Source: Blastomyces gilchristii SLH14081 (lineage: Eukaryota > Ascomycota > Eurotiomycetes > Onygenales > Ajellomycetaceae). Taken from it: DNA of 64,000 nucleotides. Positions 10,740 to 22,176 of the stretch are shown piece after piece. The translations under genes and the position numbers were made by a program. Location of the stretch: NCBI RefSeq assembly GCF_000003855.2, contig NW_003101681.1:632689-696688 (forward strand), in the 5' to 3' direction. Below the pieces are notes generated by a model. The model had not been told where the DNA came from. It saw only the letters and a list, made by a program, of their open reading frames with translations, and ran no database searches. Each line of letters begins with the position of its first letter. The stretch's first letter is position 1.

Positions 10740-13700
10740 TTCTAGAAGCAGGTGATTAATCTTGAGAGAATTGAATGAAGATTAGCATGCTTAAGAAGAC
10801 ATTAACTTTTAAACTCTTACAATCTCTTATAAGTGTAGATAAAGACCAGACTTATGAAGACTTCTACACACAGCTCTGAACAATGAATAACTGTCTTACT
10901 AAGCTCAAGAATATACAGAACAGTGATAGAAGATATTATATCTCAGTAATGTATACACTTACACTGAGGAATAACAATGATGTAGATATCATGAATTAAG
11001 TAGACTTAAATATCTATGTATAAGCAAGAATCTTTACTATCTGAACAGACTTCTGAGTTTCTGAGATCACTTCTGAAGAAGTTGCTGATTAATGTCAATG
11101 TAAAGTGTATATTAACTGTAACTGATCAGAACATATTACTTTCAACTGCTGATTAATCTATGTATCTTCATACTCAAGAGAAAGATCAGCATCTTCTTGT
11201 TTAAAGAATGAATCAGTATCTGTTCATATCAATCATATTATATTAGAGAAAGATTCAGAAGATAACTATAAAAATGTCTCAGTGAAACAGAGAAAAGATT
11301 AGCTTCTATTCAAATTTATAAACAGAAGCTTGAAGAGATCAGATGATAATAATTTAAAGAGAAGATAATAATGAATGTAATTCTTATATCTACTGTGATT
11401 AATAATATATATAATATGAAAGCTATGATAGACAGCAGTCTATATTACTATATAATGATAAAATCTTCAGTTATAAGATATTATAATCTTCAGTATATCT
11501 CTTTATCAAAACCTCAACTTCTCACAGAATTTGATGATTCAAAAGACATTTGTATCTGTTATATAATAAAGCTGATCATAGATGTGAAAGAATATTAATA
11601 TGAAGATATCTATACATATGAAGTTAATAATCTTGATTATAATCTTATACTAGAACTTGTCTGACTATCTGAATAAGACATCTTATTAAACACTTGAAAC
11701 AGAAGCTTGATATTCTCTAATAATGATAGAATTCACAAAGATAATATTCATAAGACTATTGATCTGATACAGATCTCTATCAATATCTATGAAATACTCA
11801 GAAAAAGAAGTCACTGAAAGAATCACTGATAGCAGAATTATATATCAATCTATTTCATCAGTCTGACTGATATTAAAAAGGCTCTAGAAAAATTATCTCA
11901 TATTATAATAACAGATTCTTGTATGAAACTCTCTTAATAATATCATGAATATCTAGATATCTTCTGACAAGACAATATTATGAACATATCTCTCTTATGA
12001 GATCTCAGAGTGAATCACAGTATCAAGTTAGAGAAAAAGAATGATAAGAATCTTGAACTGTTATAAGACTCTCTTTATAACATATTCTGAGATGAACTTC
12101 TTCTTCTTTGAAAGACACTCAATAATCTGTTGAATAAAGAATTCATATATATTAATAACTCTTTCATCACAGTCTCTATTCTCTTTGCAAAGAAACCAGA
12201 TGAAAAACTTCAATTCTGTGTGCACTATCAAGATCTGAACAGATTGATAAAGAAAGATTAATACTTCTTATCTCTTATCAATGAAACTCTAGCACAGATT
12301 AGATGAGCTTAATAGTTTATAAAACTAGATATCATCACTGCATTTTATAAGATTCATATTACTGAAGAAGATGAATGACTTATAGTATTCTGAACATGTT
12401 ATAATCTCTTTGAATAAATAGTTACATTCTTTGAACTGACTAATACTCTCAGTATATTTCAGAAGTATATTAACTGAGTACTCTGAGATTTTCTTAATAA
12501 GTTTGTATCTACTTATCTAGATGACATTCTCATCTTTACTAATGAATTCAGAAAAGAATATCAAGAGTATATGTGAAAGATATTACAATAGCTATAAGAA
12601 GCAGAACTACTGATAGATATTAATAAGAGTGATTTTAAAGTCAAGAGTATCAAGTATCTGAGTTTTATTATAGAAGCTGATAAGAGGATTTGAATGAATT
12701 CTGAGAAAGTCTCTACTATTCTTGAATGAGAAGCTCTGTATACTGTGAAAGATATATGAAGCTTCATCAGATTTACTAACTTCTATCAGTGATTTATATG
12801 AAACTTTTCAGATATTATAAGATTACTTACAGATCTCACTAAGAAAGACTCAGTATTTCAATAATCAGTGAATATCAAAGCTGTATTTACACAGATAAAG
12901 AAGATGTTCATTAATACTTCTCTACTGATAATATTTAATTCTGATTGTGAGATAGTTATTGAAGCTGATTTCTCTGACTATATAATAGAAGAAGTGATAT
13001 TATAATATAATGATGAAGAGATTCTATAATTATATATCTTCATGTTTAAGAAACTGAGTCTCACTGAATGCAATTATGAGATCTATAATAAGAAACTTCT
13101 TACAATTATATACTGTTTAGAAGAATGAAACTCTGAACTTCAAAGTATCTCTGAATTTGAGATAGTCACAGATTATAAGAATCTCAAATACTTTACAACT
13201 ACTTATAAACTCACTGAATAATAGATATGATAATCTGAGTTCTTAAGTTACTTTCATTTTACAATACACTACTATTCTGATAGTCAGAACTTGATGATAG
13301 ATGCTCTCTTATAATGAGAGTAAGATATATCATCTGATGTAACAGATACTCACTGAATGAACTGAGAGCATCAGCTCTTGAATCTGAAGATACTAGTTAA
13401 TCAAGATGAAACAGTTTATAACACTATATATACTTTCTCAGTTAGAACTGTCATTGATATCTTCACTTTCTCTACACTGAATGAACTGTGATATACAGCA
13501 GCTCAGACAGATGAACTTCTTCAGATTCTTACTAAAGCAGTATATCAAGAAGCACTCTGATTTTTCTCAGAACTATGTATAAGAACTGATATCTCAGAAT
13601 GTTTAATTGATGATAATAACACTCTATAATTCTGTGAATAATACTAGGTCTCTTACTCTGAACTCTTACACACTTGAATAATATAAGAGATACATGATTC

Positions 13701-14900
13701 ATATATAACTGACTATTCAGACTATGAATAACTGTATAGAATGATCTTCTGAGAGTTCTACTGATCTGAGATATTAAATAGTATCAGATGCTTTGTCTGA
13801 AACTGTAATCACTGTTCTTCTGTTATCTCATGAAAGAACTGTAGAAAAGATCTATTGAAATCACTCAATATCTCTAATAGAATCTGATAAGATGTAGTAA
13901 TTAACTTCACTGTCAATCTATCTCAGAGTAAGAATTGTAGAAACATTCTGATCATCATGAATTGACTGAGCAAAGATGTAATATTGAAATCTTGTGATAA
14001 GATGAATACTGAATAAGTTATTGAAGCTTTTCTACAGAGCTTATTCTATCAGATGCATGAATTACTGAGATCTATAGTATCAGATTAAGACTGTCAATTT
14101 GTGAGAACTTTCTGAACAAGAATCTGTCAAGTTCTCAAGATTATACACTGTCTATCAACTGTCTATCACTCTGAGACTGATGATATGTCAGAATGAACAA
14201 TTCAGACTGTGAAGAATTATCTCTGAAAGTTCTGTAATTACTTATAAGACAATTCATATAATCTTCTTCTATATACAGAGATTGCTATCAACAGTCAAGA
14301 TGCTGTTTCAACAGATATAAGTCTGTTCTTTCTTACATATAAATATTATATGAAAGTGTTGAATCTTCTAGAGATTATACAGTTCACACTGAATTCTCAC
14401 AGCCTGATTCAGATCACTGATAATATAGTAATAAAACTTCAAGATATCTGTGATTAAGCAGAGGTCTTCATAATAACTATGAAACAAGATTAAGAGAATC
14501 AAATCAATGTTCACTGAGACTTCACTGAATAATATAAGATAGAAGATCTGATATAATTGAATCTTAAGAATATATAAATCACATATTCATCTCATACACT
14601 AGATTACTGCCATATCAAGTATAAAGTGATAGAAGTTCTAGATAGTCATAACTACTATCTTGACATATTATCAGAAATTCATGATATATTTCACACAAGC
14701 TTGCTTCATTATATCATCATCAATTCATTCTCTTCTCAACTGACTTCTGACTGACAGTTACCAGACATCATAGAAGAAGATAATAAGCTTGAGTGAGAGA
14801 TTGAGAATATTCTTGATCAGAGATTCTGTGACTGCAGTCAGTAATATCTTATAAAATGAGTTAGCTATGATCAACTGACCTGAACTCTGAGTTCTGTGTT
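10740..14900 (+). pseudogene. G1 gag-pol polyprotein, decayed
   Basis: Gag with a weak Cys/His knuckle near 11090-11160. An aspartic-protease-like block (AMIDSS, for the usual D-S/T-G) lies in an intact 75-codon frame at 11371-11598. The RT has the YLDD catalytic box at 12514-12525. RNase H lies at about 12880-13330 and integrase at about 13600-14500. A chromodomain (EIENILDQR, then YLIKW) lies at 14791-14890, which makes it a chromovirus; such domains steer integration toward heterochromatin. Many in-frame TGA codons stand at conserved Trp sites, so no polyprotein can be made. Confidence 0.88.
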
Positions 14901-14954
14901 ATCTGAAACAGTGACTCTTAATCAATGAGAACTACTTCTGAAAGAGAGGACTAA

Positions 14955-15262
14955 TGTGGCAGGCTGCATCTGATCAATTATATAGACTATTTCATTACAC
15001 TTCACAGATTCCAATCACTTCATTCTTGAATGTGTACACTTTGATTCTCAGTCATTCTTGATTGCTGATTCTCAGCTGCTATGAATGCGCGTATATTCTC
15101 CCGCCCCGAAGCTCCATCATGTACATCACCACATACACGTATAAATATCCATCTCAATTGCTGATTCTCGCACTTTCTCTTTCTTTCCTTCTCTAATGTT
15201 TTTATCTTTGTTATATAAGACCTATAATATTATACTGATCTATTCGGCGTAGGTCTCTTACA
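14955..15262 (+). repeat. G1 3' LTR
   Basis: 308 bp, TGTGGCAGGCTG start and CTCTTACA end. Followed by the agtat TSD and then Copia gag sequence. Confidence 0.92.
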
Positions 15263-15267
15263 AGTAT

Positions 15268-15911
15268 CAATTATCAGACCTGATATACAGAAATTCTTAT
15301 AAATGCTGAAGTTATCAGCAGATCTGATATTCTTACAAAGAATTAATATATCTATTCAGAAGATATCAGTCAAGATATATTAAGTGCTAAAAAATGAAGT
15401 ATTTATATCAAAGCACTGTATTAATATATGTTGCAGTTCTTATTAGAATCTGTACATATAATCATTGAAATTCTTGAGCCAGATAATGCAGCTGTATTAT
15501 GAGAAAGAATTGAAGTTAAGTATACTGTCTCACTTGTAGAAGAATATATAAATATTATAAAAGAATTAGTCATCTTACATGTTAAGAAAAATGATTATCT
15601 AGTATTTCAGAGAAGATTCTATTATTTAATTATATATTATAAGAAGTTAGTGAACAACTCAGAAGACTTCTATCATAATCTCTTCTTTATTAATTTAAAA
15701 GATTATTAAAAGTCTTTTATTAAGATATGTTTAAATAATTTCTATGCAACTGATCAAGACTCTATTTATAATATTAATATTAAAGATCTTATAAAACAGT
15801 TGATAAATTGTATAAACAAGTCTAAGAATAAACATCTCAAGCTGTAGTAAGTTAATACAGTCATCACAATCTTCTACTATATTATTTCACTGACAGCTTC
15901 AAGTGTGACAT
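15268..15911 (+). pseudogene. Copia gag, N-terminal part
   Basis: Reads with few interruptions as a Copia gag of the UBN2 type: a LWERIEVKY block near 15495 and helix-rich sequence after it, ending in a Ser/Thr stretch where LINE-D inserted. The gag continues after LINE-D at 17733 with a basic Lys/Asn-rich region near 17870-17925. This interruption and the G1 insertion upstream both disable expression. Confidence 0.7.
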
Positions 15912-16665
15912 ATCTCTCTGAAGAGAAAAGCTTGAATCTCTTATAGACTTGTAAATAAGTTGAACTATATTCCGCGCTAAAACCCGCGAGCATTTGAAGA
16001 GAAATTCTACAATTAATATAAAAGACTCTATTCTGATTTATTTAGATGGCTCAAAAAATGAGAATTTGAATAGATTAGACACAGACATTGCTTATACTGA
16101 AGATAATATTAATTTTATCTCAGATTTTTGAACTTTAGACTGTGAATCTGAAGTCTTTGACACTGAACTATTTACAATAGTGAAAGCTTTCAAACTTATT
16201 AAAATAAAATCTCATAAAAGAGAAAATAGTTTGAAAGAGACATGAATATTCTCTGATAGTCAAGCTGCTTTAAAAAGACTTAGAAATAGTTAGATTCATA
16301 ATGATCAAATGAATCTTGAACTGATCTTAAACTCTGTTTTAAAAATTCAAAAGAGAAGAATATCAAAGCTGATAATTCATCTACACTGAGTTTCTGCTTA
16401 TATGAATATTCATGATAATGAATTAACTGATTCAGCTGTAAAAAAAGATTCAGAACTAAGCAGATCTATTCAAAAAATTATATTCTGATCTTTTATAAAG
16501 AGAAAATTAAAAGAATTTTATTTAGACAAGTGAAATAAAAGCTGGCAGAAATAAAAGAAAAGTATACATTATTCAAGATTTGAAATAAAACTCAAGTGAA
16601 AATCTTGTTTTAATTAAACTAAAAAGAAAATATTCTTATCTATAATACAGCTGAAACTGCCTCAG

Positions 16666-16676
16666 TGGCCGAATGG
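16666..16676 (+). promoter_or_regulatory. SINE-2 Pol III A box
   Basis: TGGCCGAATGG, identical to the SINE-1 A box and to the consensus. Confidence 0.85.
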
Positions 16677-16725
16677 TTAATGCGGCCACCCGGTAGCGCC
16701 TTGGCGTGGGAAACCAAGGCGCGTG

Positions 16726-16736
16726 GGTTCGAAACC
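16726..16736 (+). promoter_or_regulatory. SINE-2 Pol III B box
   Basis: GGTTCGAAACC, identical to the SINE-1 B box, with the same 60-bp A-to-B spacing. Confidence 0.85.
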
Positions 16737-17732
16737 CGCAGGAATACATTAAATCCGGAACTCAAGCACCTCAGGTTTCTAATAAATACAGAGGTGTACA
16801 AATCACTTCAATGAATCACTCTATGTTCCTGAGCTGGGAAGTTATTATCGCATGTATTTAATTGTCACTTCTTTGTATTTTCCTATGTTCTTGTTATCTT
16901 GATGTGATCTCAACACCTGTATTTCCTTCTGTATAATCAACACTTGACCTGTATTTAACATCACGCAAGAACTCATCATAAGCTCCGCTTGCATATGAGT
17001 ATAATGGAAGAATAATAATAATAATAATAATACAGCTGAAACTAGGACATGACTATTTCAAATCTTATATACAAAGATTTGATGATAGATTTGATTCAAT
17101 AGAATGCTTATTCTGTAATGCAAATGAGAATTCTGAGTATATTATAATGCACTGTGTATTATACAATAGTCTCAGAGTCAGATTGAAAGAGAAGTATAAT
17201 CTAAATCAATTAAATATAAGATTCTTATTCTCAACTAAGACAGGAATTAAATACTTAATAGACTTTCTATCAGAAACTCAAGCAGCTATAAGAAAATGAC
17301 TGAATTCAGAAATATCTGAATATGAAGAGAAGGAAATTAATCAGATATAGTCTGTTAAAACAGCTATATACTATCTTTTGATAATTTGTTTCATTACAGT
17401 CTCTCTTTATTTTACTTTACTTTTTTCTTTCTATTCTTTTCTATCTATTTATTTAATGTGTCTATCTTTAAGAATGTGTTCTCTTTTCTTTTGTCATGAT
17501 ATTGTCAAATGATTTCAAAGTATTAGAAGATGTTAAAATACTGCAATTTGTAAACAGTTTTTATATTCTGAGCTGGAATTTTCTGATTTTACATATCTGA
17601 AATTGATGAATGTATAATAGTTAACTTTATAGATATAGGAAAAACTCTGAGAACTTTTAATTCTCAGGTAGATGTCATAGTCTCTGACTGCATACATCTA
17701 TAATTAAAGAATAATAATAATAAGTGTGACAT

Positions 17733-20700
17733 ATGCAGTATAAACTGACACTTAAAGAACACTTACTGACATCTACACTCTGAACTCACTACTGAACAGT
17801 GACATGAGTTAAACAAGAACTGTATCATTACATCTGAAGAGAATCATAGTAGTAATATCAGTGAACACAGTAAGCAGAGAGATAAGAAGAAGAATAAGAA
17901 TAAGAATGATAAAAAGAATGAATCTTTCAATCTTCTAGTCTCTCAATTCATCACAGTCAATGCTGCAATCACTTTTTCAGCAACTGTTGACATTATATTC
18001 AAGCCTTGATTTCTTGATACATGCACAAGCTTCAATATGCCAGGGAAAAAGCAGTTCCTTATTTAACATAAGACTTACATCAGTGATCTCAAGATTAACA
18101 CTGTGAACAGAGGTTATAGTCATGTTAAGAAAATCAGCAATCTTCTCTTAGAATCTGAAGAGAGAGATATTATAATCTGTGATATTTACTGAATTCTCAA
18201 TCTCACAGTCAATCTGTTGTCATTTATCAAGCTTGAAGACCAGGGCTTTTGATTTGAATTGTCATTGTTCATCTCATCTTACTTTCTCATAAGAGTCTCA
18301 AATAATGTTACTTTCACTGTAATTCACATGTCTCAGAGCTTCATATACAAGATTATTGAAAGAATGTCAGAAGTTGACATTCATCATGAGTCAAGAGTGA
18401 TATATTACACTGCAAAATCATATATATATGTGAATACTGTAACTACTGCTGATGAAAACAATTTCACTAACAATAATCAGACTTTATTTCTCATAATTGC
18501 TAAAACACTCACTGAATAACATGCAGACTTAGGTTATATACACACAGAAGTCATCATTGTGTTGATAAAGAATCTGTTATTAGGTATCTGAATCAAGAAT
18601 CTCAAGACTGGTTTTTTCTGTGACAGTTGTGTGAAAGAAGGCATGACATATTGTTTTTCTCAGATCTCTATGTCATAAGCAACCCGACTCGTGCAACATA
18701 TTCATATTAATCTTGTGAGTGACAGATGTATGTTAAATAAGATGTCTGATCACTCTGTCAAGTTATGCCAGAGAACTAAATACTACATGTTGATTACAGA
18801 TAACATGATAAGGTATAGATAAGTCTATTTCATGCAAAGCAAAGATCAAGCTTATGACTATTATACTCATTGAGCTCAATTTACAAAGAATTTAGAGTTT
18901 ACAGTGTCTGTGTATGTTAGAACTGATATTAGCAGAGTGTTCAGATCTGCAAAGATTGCTGTATTATTCAGTAATCACAGTGTAATTTGAGAGTCAACAA
19001 CTTCTTATTCTTCACATCAAGATGATGTCTCTGAATGCGGGATCTGCATGATTATAATATGTATAAGAGTGATCATCATTGATAAGAACATTTCTAAGAA
19101 ATTTTGAGTGAATGTATTGAACACTGTTATTGTAATAACTAATAACATATCTATATCTACTATACTATACAATGAAAAGTATTGATCTGCAGTTGTGAAA
19201 GATAAGGAATCTGTCTGTAGTTCTCATACAATTTCTTTTTCAACTCTGATGAACACTCTGCTGCAGATCTCACATTTTCATGAGCTTGAGTCAGATGTCT
19301 ATGCTCATCTTCATGAATTACAGAAGTCAGTAAACAAACTGTCTGCTCAGATCAATTTATATAAACTTATTGAATTCCGTGAATATGCAATCTACTGTGT
19401 GTGCAGTTCTATATCAGATAAGCTCATTGATATAAGTGATGTGATTTTCCTTATAAAAGCACAAGAAATGTCAAAGAATGTGATCATAACTATGACTGCA
19501 GAAGCTAACACTGACTCAATTACTGTCATCTATATAATGAAGAGTTCTGACACTTTTGATTTTTCAGAATCACACATTTCATGAATGCAATCTGCAAAGG
19601 TCTATATAACTTATATCTCTTTATCAATTACTGATGACTTGCTGAAAAGCTTTAAGAATGTGATAGACTGATTAGAGAGTATAGAAGAATGATGAAGATG
19701 TTCAATACAATATGAAATAACTGATTTAGAGAGATAAAAGATCTGAATACTTATATTATATTCTGACATTCCTGCTGATGAATCTGTGACTCTCAGTCAC
19801 TGAGTATTCATAGAGAAGAATCACTCTGAGAATCTCAATGCTAATGAAGATGATATATTGTGAAAGTCTAGATAAGTAGTCTGCAGCAATTGACTTAAGA
19901 AAAGCCTAAGAGAGGAAATATATACCTCTGTCATGATAAACACAATGAATCACATAATGTTTATCATTGCAGTGAAACACAGATGAACTCTGTGTTAAGT
20001 TAATATTGTACTTGTCTATCTACACAGATGACTAGAGAAGACAGTTTATATGCATCAATTCACTGATTTTGAAGCAGACACTTTATATACAATGATGTGT
20101 GCTGTCAAGAGATCTCTATATAGCTTGAACTCTGCAGTGAAAATCTGATATGATTATCTCACAACTCTGCTGCAGGAACATGAATTCATTTCCAGCTCAT
20201 ATGACTCTGATCTCTGATGACATGACACATGAAAGAATCTGTATATGATAATTTATGTCAATGATCTTCATATTATAGCTGAGCAGTCTGTGAATGCTGA
20301 TTGATTGATGAACATACTGAGTGAAAAGCTTGAGATTAAAGATCTCAAGAAACCTAAAAAGTATCTGGATATGAAAGTCAGTCATATGAAGAATGAGATC
20401 AAATTGACACTTGAATAATATATTACACACTTGATGCAAGATTTTCATCTTGATGATGTGATTACTGTTCACTCATTCATGAATGAAGACTTACATCTAG
20501 ATGACTTCTCTGTGTCAGAGAAGAAAAGCAGATTCACAAAGACTTAATATTAATATGAAGTTAACTGTCTGCAGTATTTAGCAGTTAAATTACATCTGAA
20601 CATTGCCTGCACAGCATCTCTTCTAGCACAGAAGAACTCAGCTTCTACACTAAAAGCATGGAAAGCTCTACTACATATTGTATACTATCTTCATGACACT

Positions 20701-21250
20701 AAGAATCTAAGTATATTTTATAAGAATCTGAACAATGACATGAGCAGCTTGCTGAATACAATGTATGTACTGATTAAATACATAGATTCTGACTGAGCTG
20801 ACCTTCTCAATGATGATTAAAAGTCTATATCTGAGTTTATCTTTAAAGTTGTGAGTGTCTCTATATCATGATGATCTGTCAAGCAGCTCTATGTATCTCT
20901 CAGCTCAAACAAAGCTGAGTATGTGACTCTTAGTGAGACAGTGTATGAGACAATATAATTGTGTAATATAATGATGAACTTGTTATTCATTTCAAACAAC
21001 TCAATCAAGATTTATACTGATAATAAGAGTTTGATTGATCTGGTCACTGTGGTGATGATGACTGTGCACAGTAAGTATATTAATATATAATTTCATTTCT
21101 CATATACACAGCTGAATGAGGAGATTATATCTTTGAAGTACATCTCAACTGGGGAAATGACAGCAGATGAATTGATCAAATCTTTAAATACTATTGTATT
21201 TCAGCAATTCCTTGATTTATTAGATCTTACAGACAGAAAGGGTCAGAATG
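17733..21250 (+). pseudogene. Copia gag C-terminus and pol
   Basis: Order seen: gag C-terminal basic region; an aspartic protease near 18003 (W as TGA, then FLDTCTS, like the Copia W-x-LDSG box); a GAG-pre-integrase H-x-H...C-x2-C zinc finger (ADLGYIH, then CDSC) at about 18515-18630; integrase core to about 19300; RT with YVND at 20254-20265 in place of YVDD; RNase H with TDNKSLIDL near 21020 and the late MTADELIKS box near 21165. This gene order (integrase before RT) is diagnostic of Copia. Many stops are TGA at Trp. A 129-codon open piece lies at 19195-19584. Confidence 0.88.
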
Positions 21251-21370
21251 TCTGAAATTAATATATATAGCATGATTTAAAGAGACTCAGAGACTGTATG
21301 ACAGGCTTTTCTATATAATGTTTGAAGATAATCATAGTGTTAAGATCTTGCATAGTGATGTGAGAGAGAG

Positions 21371-21494
21371 TGTAGCAGCGGCCGTCTTGATGGCATTGCC
21401 CTAGCAATTGCTCCGCCTGCACGTGATCTCTTATGTTATATAACATAGCTAGCTGCTTCTATAATAATAGAAGAATCAATCTTTCTCACTTACA
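21371..21494 (+). repeat. Copia 3' LTR
   Basis: 124 bp, TGTAGCAGCGG start and CTTACA end, preceded by a gagagagag purine tract. More mutated than the 5' LTR. Confidence 0.9.
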
Positions 21495-21499
21495 TCTTT

Positions 21500-21730
21500 A
21501 CCTCTATTTCTATCTCTCGCGTAATCAATAGAGTTAGTGGCCCTTGACTACACACAATTATATAGACTGGAGTTCATGAATACTATTTATAACTCAGCTT
21601 GAATACTATTATATATTTAATCTCTATATTTATCTTTCTACTGTGAATACTTCTAGTAGCTATCAGTATATATTATATCAAGCTGTAAACATCTGAATAA
21701 TCATCTGTGAGCACTTATTCTTATATTTCA
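21500..21730 (+). repeat. Gypsy-X 5' LTR, second fragment
   Basis: Continues the LTR interrupted at 7861: it aligns with about 503-734 and ends TTATATTTCA. Joined to 7831-7861 it gives 262 bp. X internal sequence follows. Confidence 0.75.
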
Positions 21731-21762
21731 AGCTCAGTCAATTAGTAACTATCTGTTATAAC

Positions 21763-22168
21763 TAGACTGATTAGCAGAACTATGAATTTCATGTTTGATC
21801 TTATTTGATCTAGTCTCATACATTTCTTGACATGAATCTCACTAGAACTAATGATTAAAAAAACATGCAAAGTAACTATTTATCAGATCTTAAAATGAGA
21901 CTATAACTTAGAAAAAATAAGAAAGTGATCTCATTTAATTTCATTTAATCTCATTCTTAGTATAAAGTTACTATTTTTAGACATTTTAAGATTTTTTTTA
22001 CACTATTTTTAATTTTTTAAAAAGTAATGATATTTGATAACACTTAAATGAGATTTAAAGTTATTTAAAGCAATAAAATAAATTTAAATTAAGAAGTGAA
22101 AATCATAATCTTATTTTAAAATTAAATATTCTGATTCTGATTTCAGATATACTTACACAGTCAGTCTA
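21763..22168 (-). mobile_element. MITE-2, 406 bp
   Basis: Same family as MITE-1, reverse orientation and about 100 bp shorter through internal deletion. Ends TAGACTG and CAGTCTA; perfect 8-bp TSD gttataac at 21755-21762 and 22169-22176. It lies in the leader of Gypsy-X, just behind the LTR. Confidence 0.9.
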
Positions 22169-22176
22169 GTTATAAC

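Larger units (their letters stand above)
9612..15262 (+). mobile_element. Chromovirus G1 (Ty3/Gypsy), complete with two LTRs
   Basis: LTRs 9612-9919 and 14955-15262 are both 308 bp. The perfect 5-bp TSD is agtat (9607-9611 and 15263-15267). Length 5651 bp. Order of domains: gag, protease, RT, RNase H, integrase, chromodomain. All are broken by stops, mostly TGA where Trp is expected. A purine tract (gaaagagagga) precedes the 3' LTR. It interrupts the Copia leader 22 bp after the MITE-1 target duplication. G2 and G4 are the same family on the opposite strand. Confidence 0.95.
16659..17031 (+). mobile_element. SINE-2, tRNA-derived, 373 bp
   Basis: Same family as SINE-1, on the plus strand. TSD acagctgaaact (16647-16658 and 17032-17043) in LINE-D. 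The uninterrupted site is present in the full-length LINE at about 37676-37706, which proves the insertion. A box 16666-16676, B box 16726-16736. The (TAA)n tail ends at 17031. Against SINE-1 it shows about 15 transitions, mostly at CpC and CpG and none at CpA. Confidence 0.93.
16021..17350 (+). pseudogene. LINE-D RNase H and C-terminal region
   Basis: RNase H core: the LYLDGSKNE-like start at about 16035, the E of a DTELF block near 16160, the FSDSQAA block near 16250 and the late HLHWVSA/ELTDSA block near 16380-16440, with W read as TGA. SINE-2 interrupts the following region; a CLFCNANE...H..C zinc-type motif resumes after it (17110-17160). Not translatable. Confidence 0.8.
15912..17721 (+). 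mobile_element. LINE-D, 1.43-kb LINE derivative
   Basis: Inserted in Copia gag with an 11-13 bp TSD (aagtgtgacatat, 15901-15913 and 17722-17734). Without SINE-2 it is about 1425 bp. It covers the RNase H domain, the C-terminal cysteine/histidine region, the 3' untranslated region and an (AAT)n tail of the LINE seen full length at 28704-44628. It begins at ATCTCTCTG, the same base (within 1-2 nt) at which LINE-C begins. A 20-bp GC-rich block at 15969-15988 replaces AT-rich LINE sequence. Confidence 0.88.
7862..21494 (+). mobile_element. Copia LTR retrotransposon, complete, with nested inserts
   Basis: Bounded by two 124-bp LTRs (7862-7985 and 21371-21494), both TG...CA. The TSD is ccttt (7857-7861) versus tcttt (21495-21499), one C-to-T difference. 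A purine tract (gagagagag) lies right before the 3' LTR. Removing the SINE, MITE, G1 and LINE-D leaves about 5.2 kb, a normal Copia size. It sits inside the 5' LTR of Gypsy-X. Its coding region is less damaged than that of the chromoviruses: several frames of 60-129 codons survive. Confidence 0.9.

Noticed and set aside
10740..14900. TGA read as Trp (an alternative genetic code), since many conserved Trp sites are TGA
   Set aside because: The nucleoporin gene uses TGG for Trp and no in-frame TGA; the retroelements also have TAA and TAG stops and Asp-to-Asn changes, so mutation explains it.
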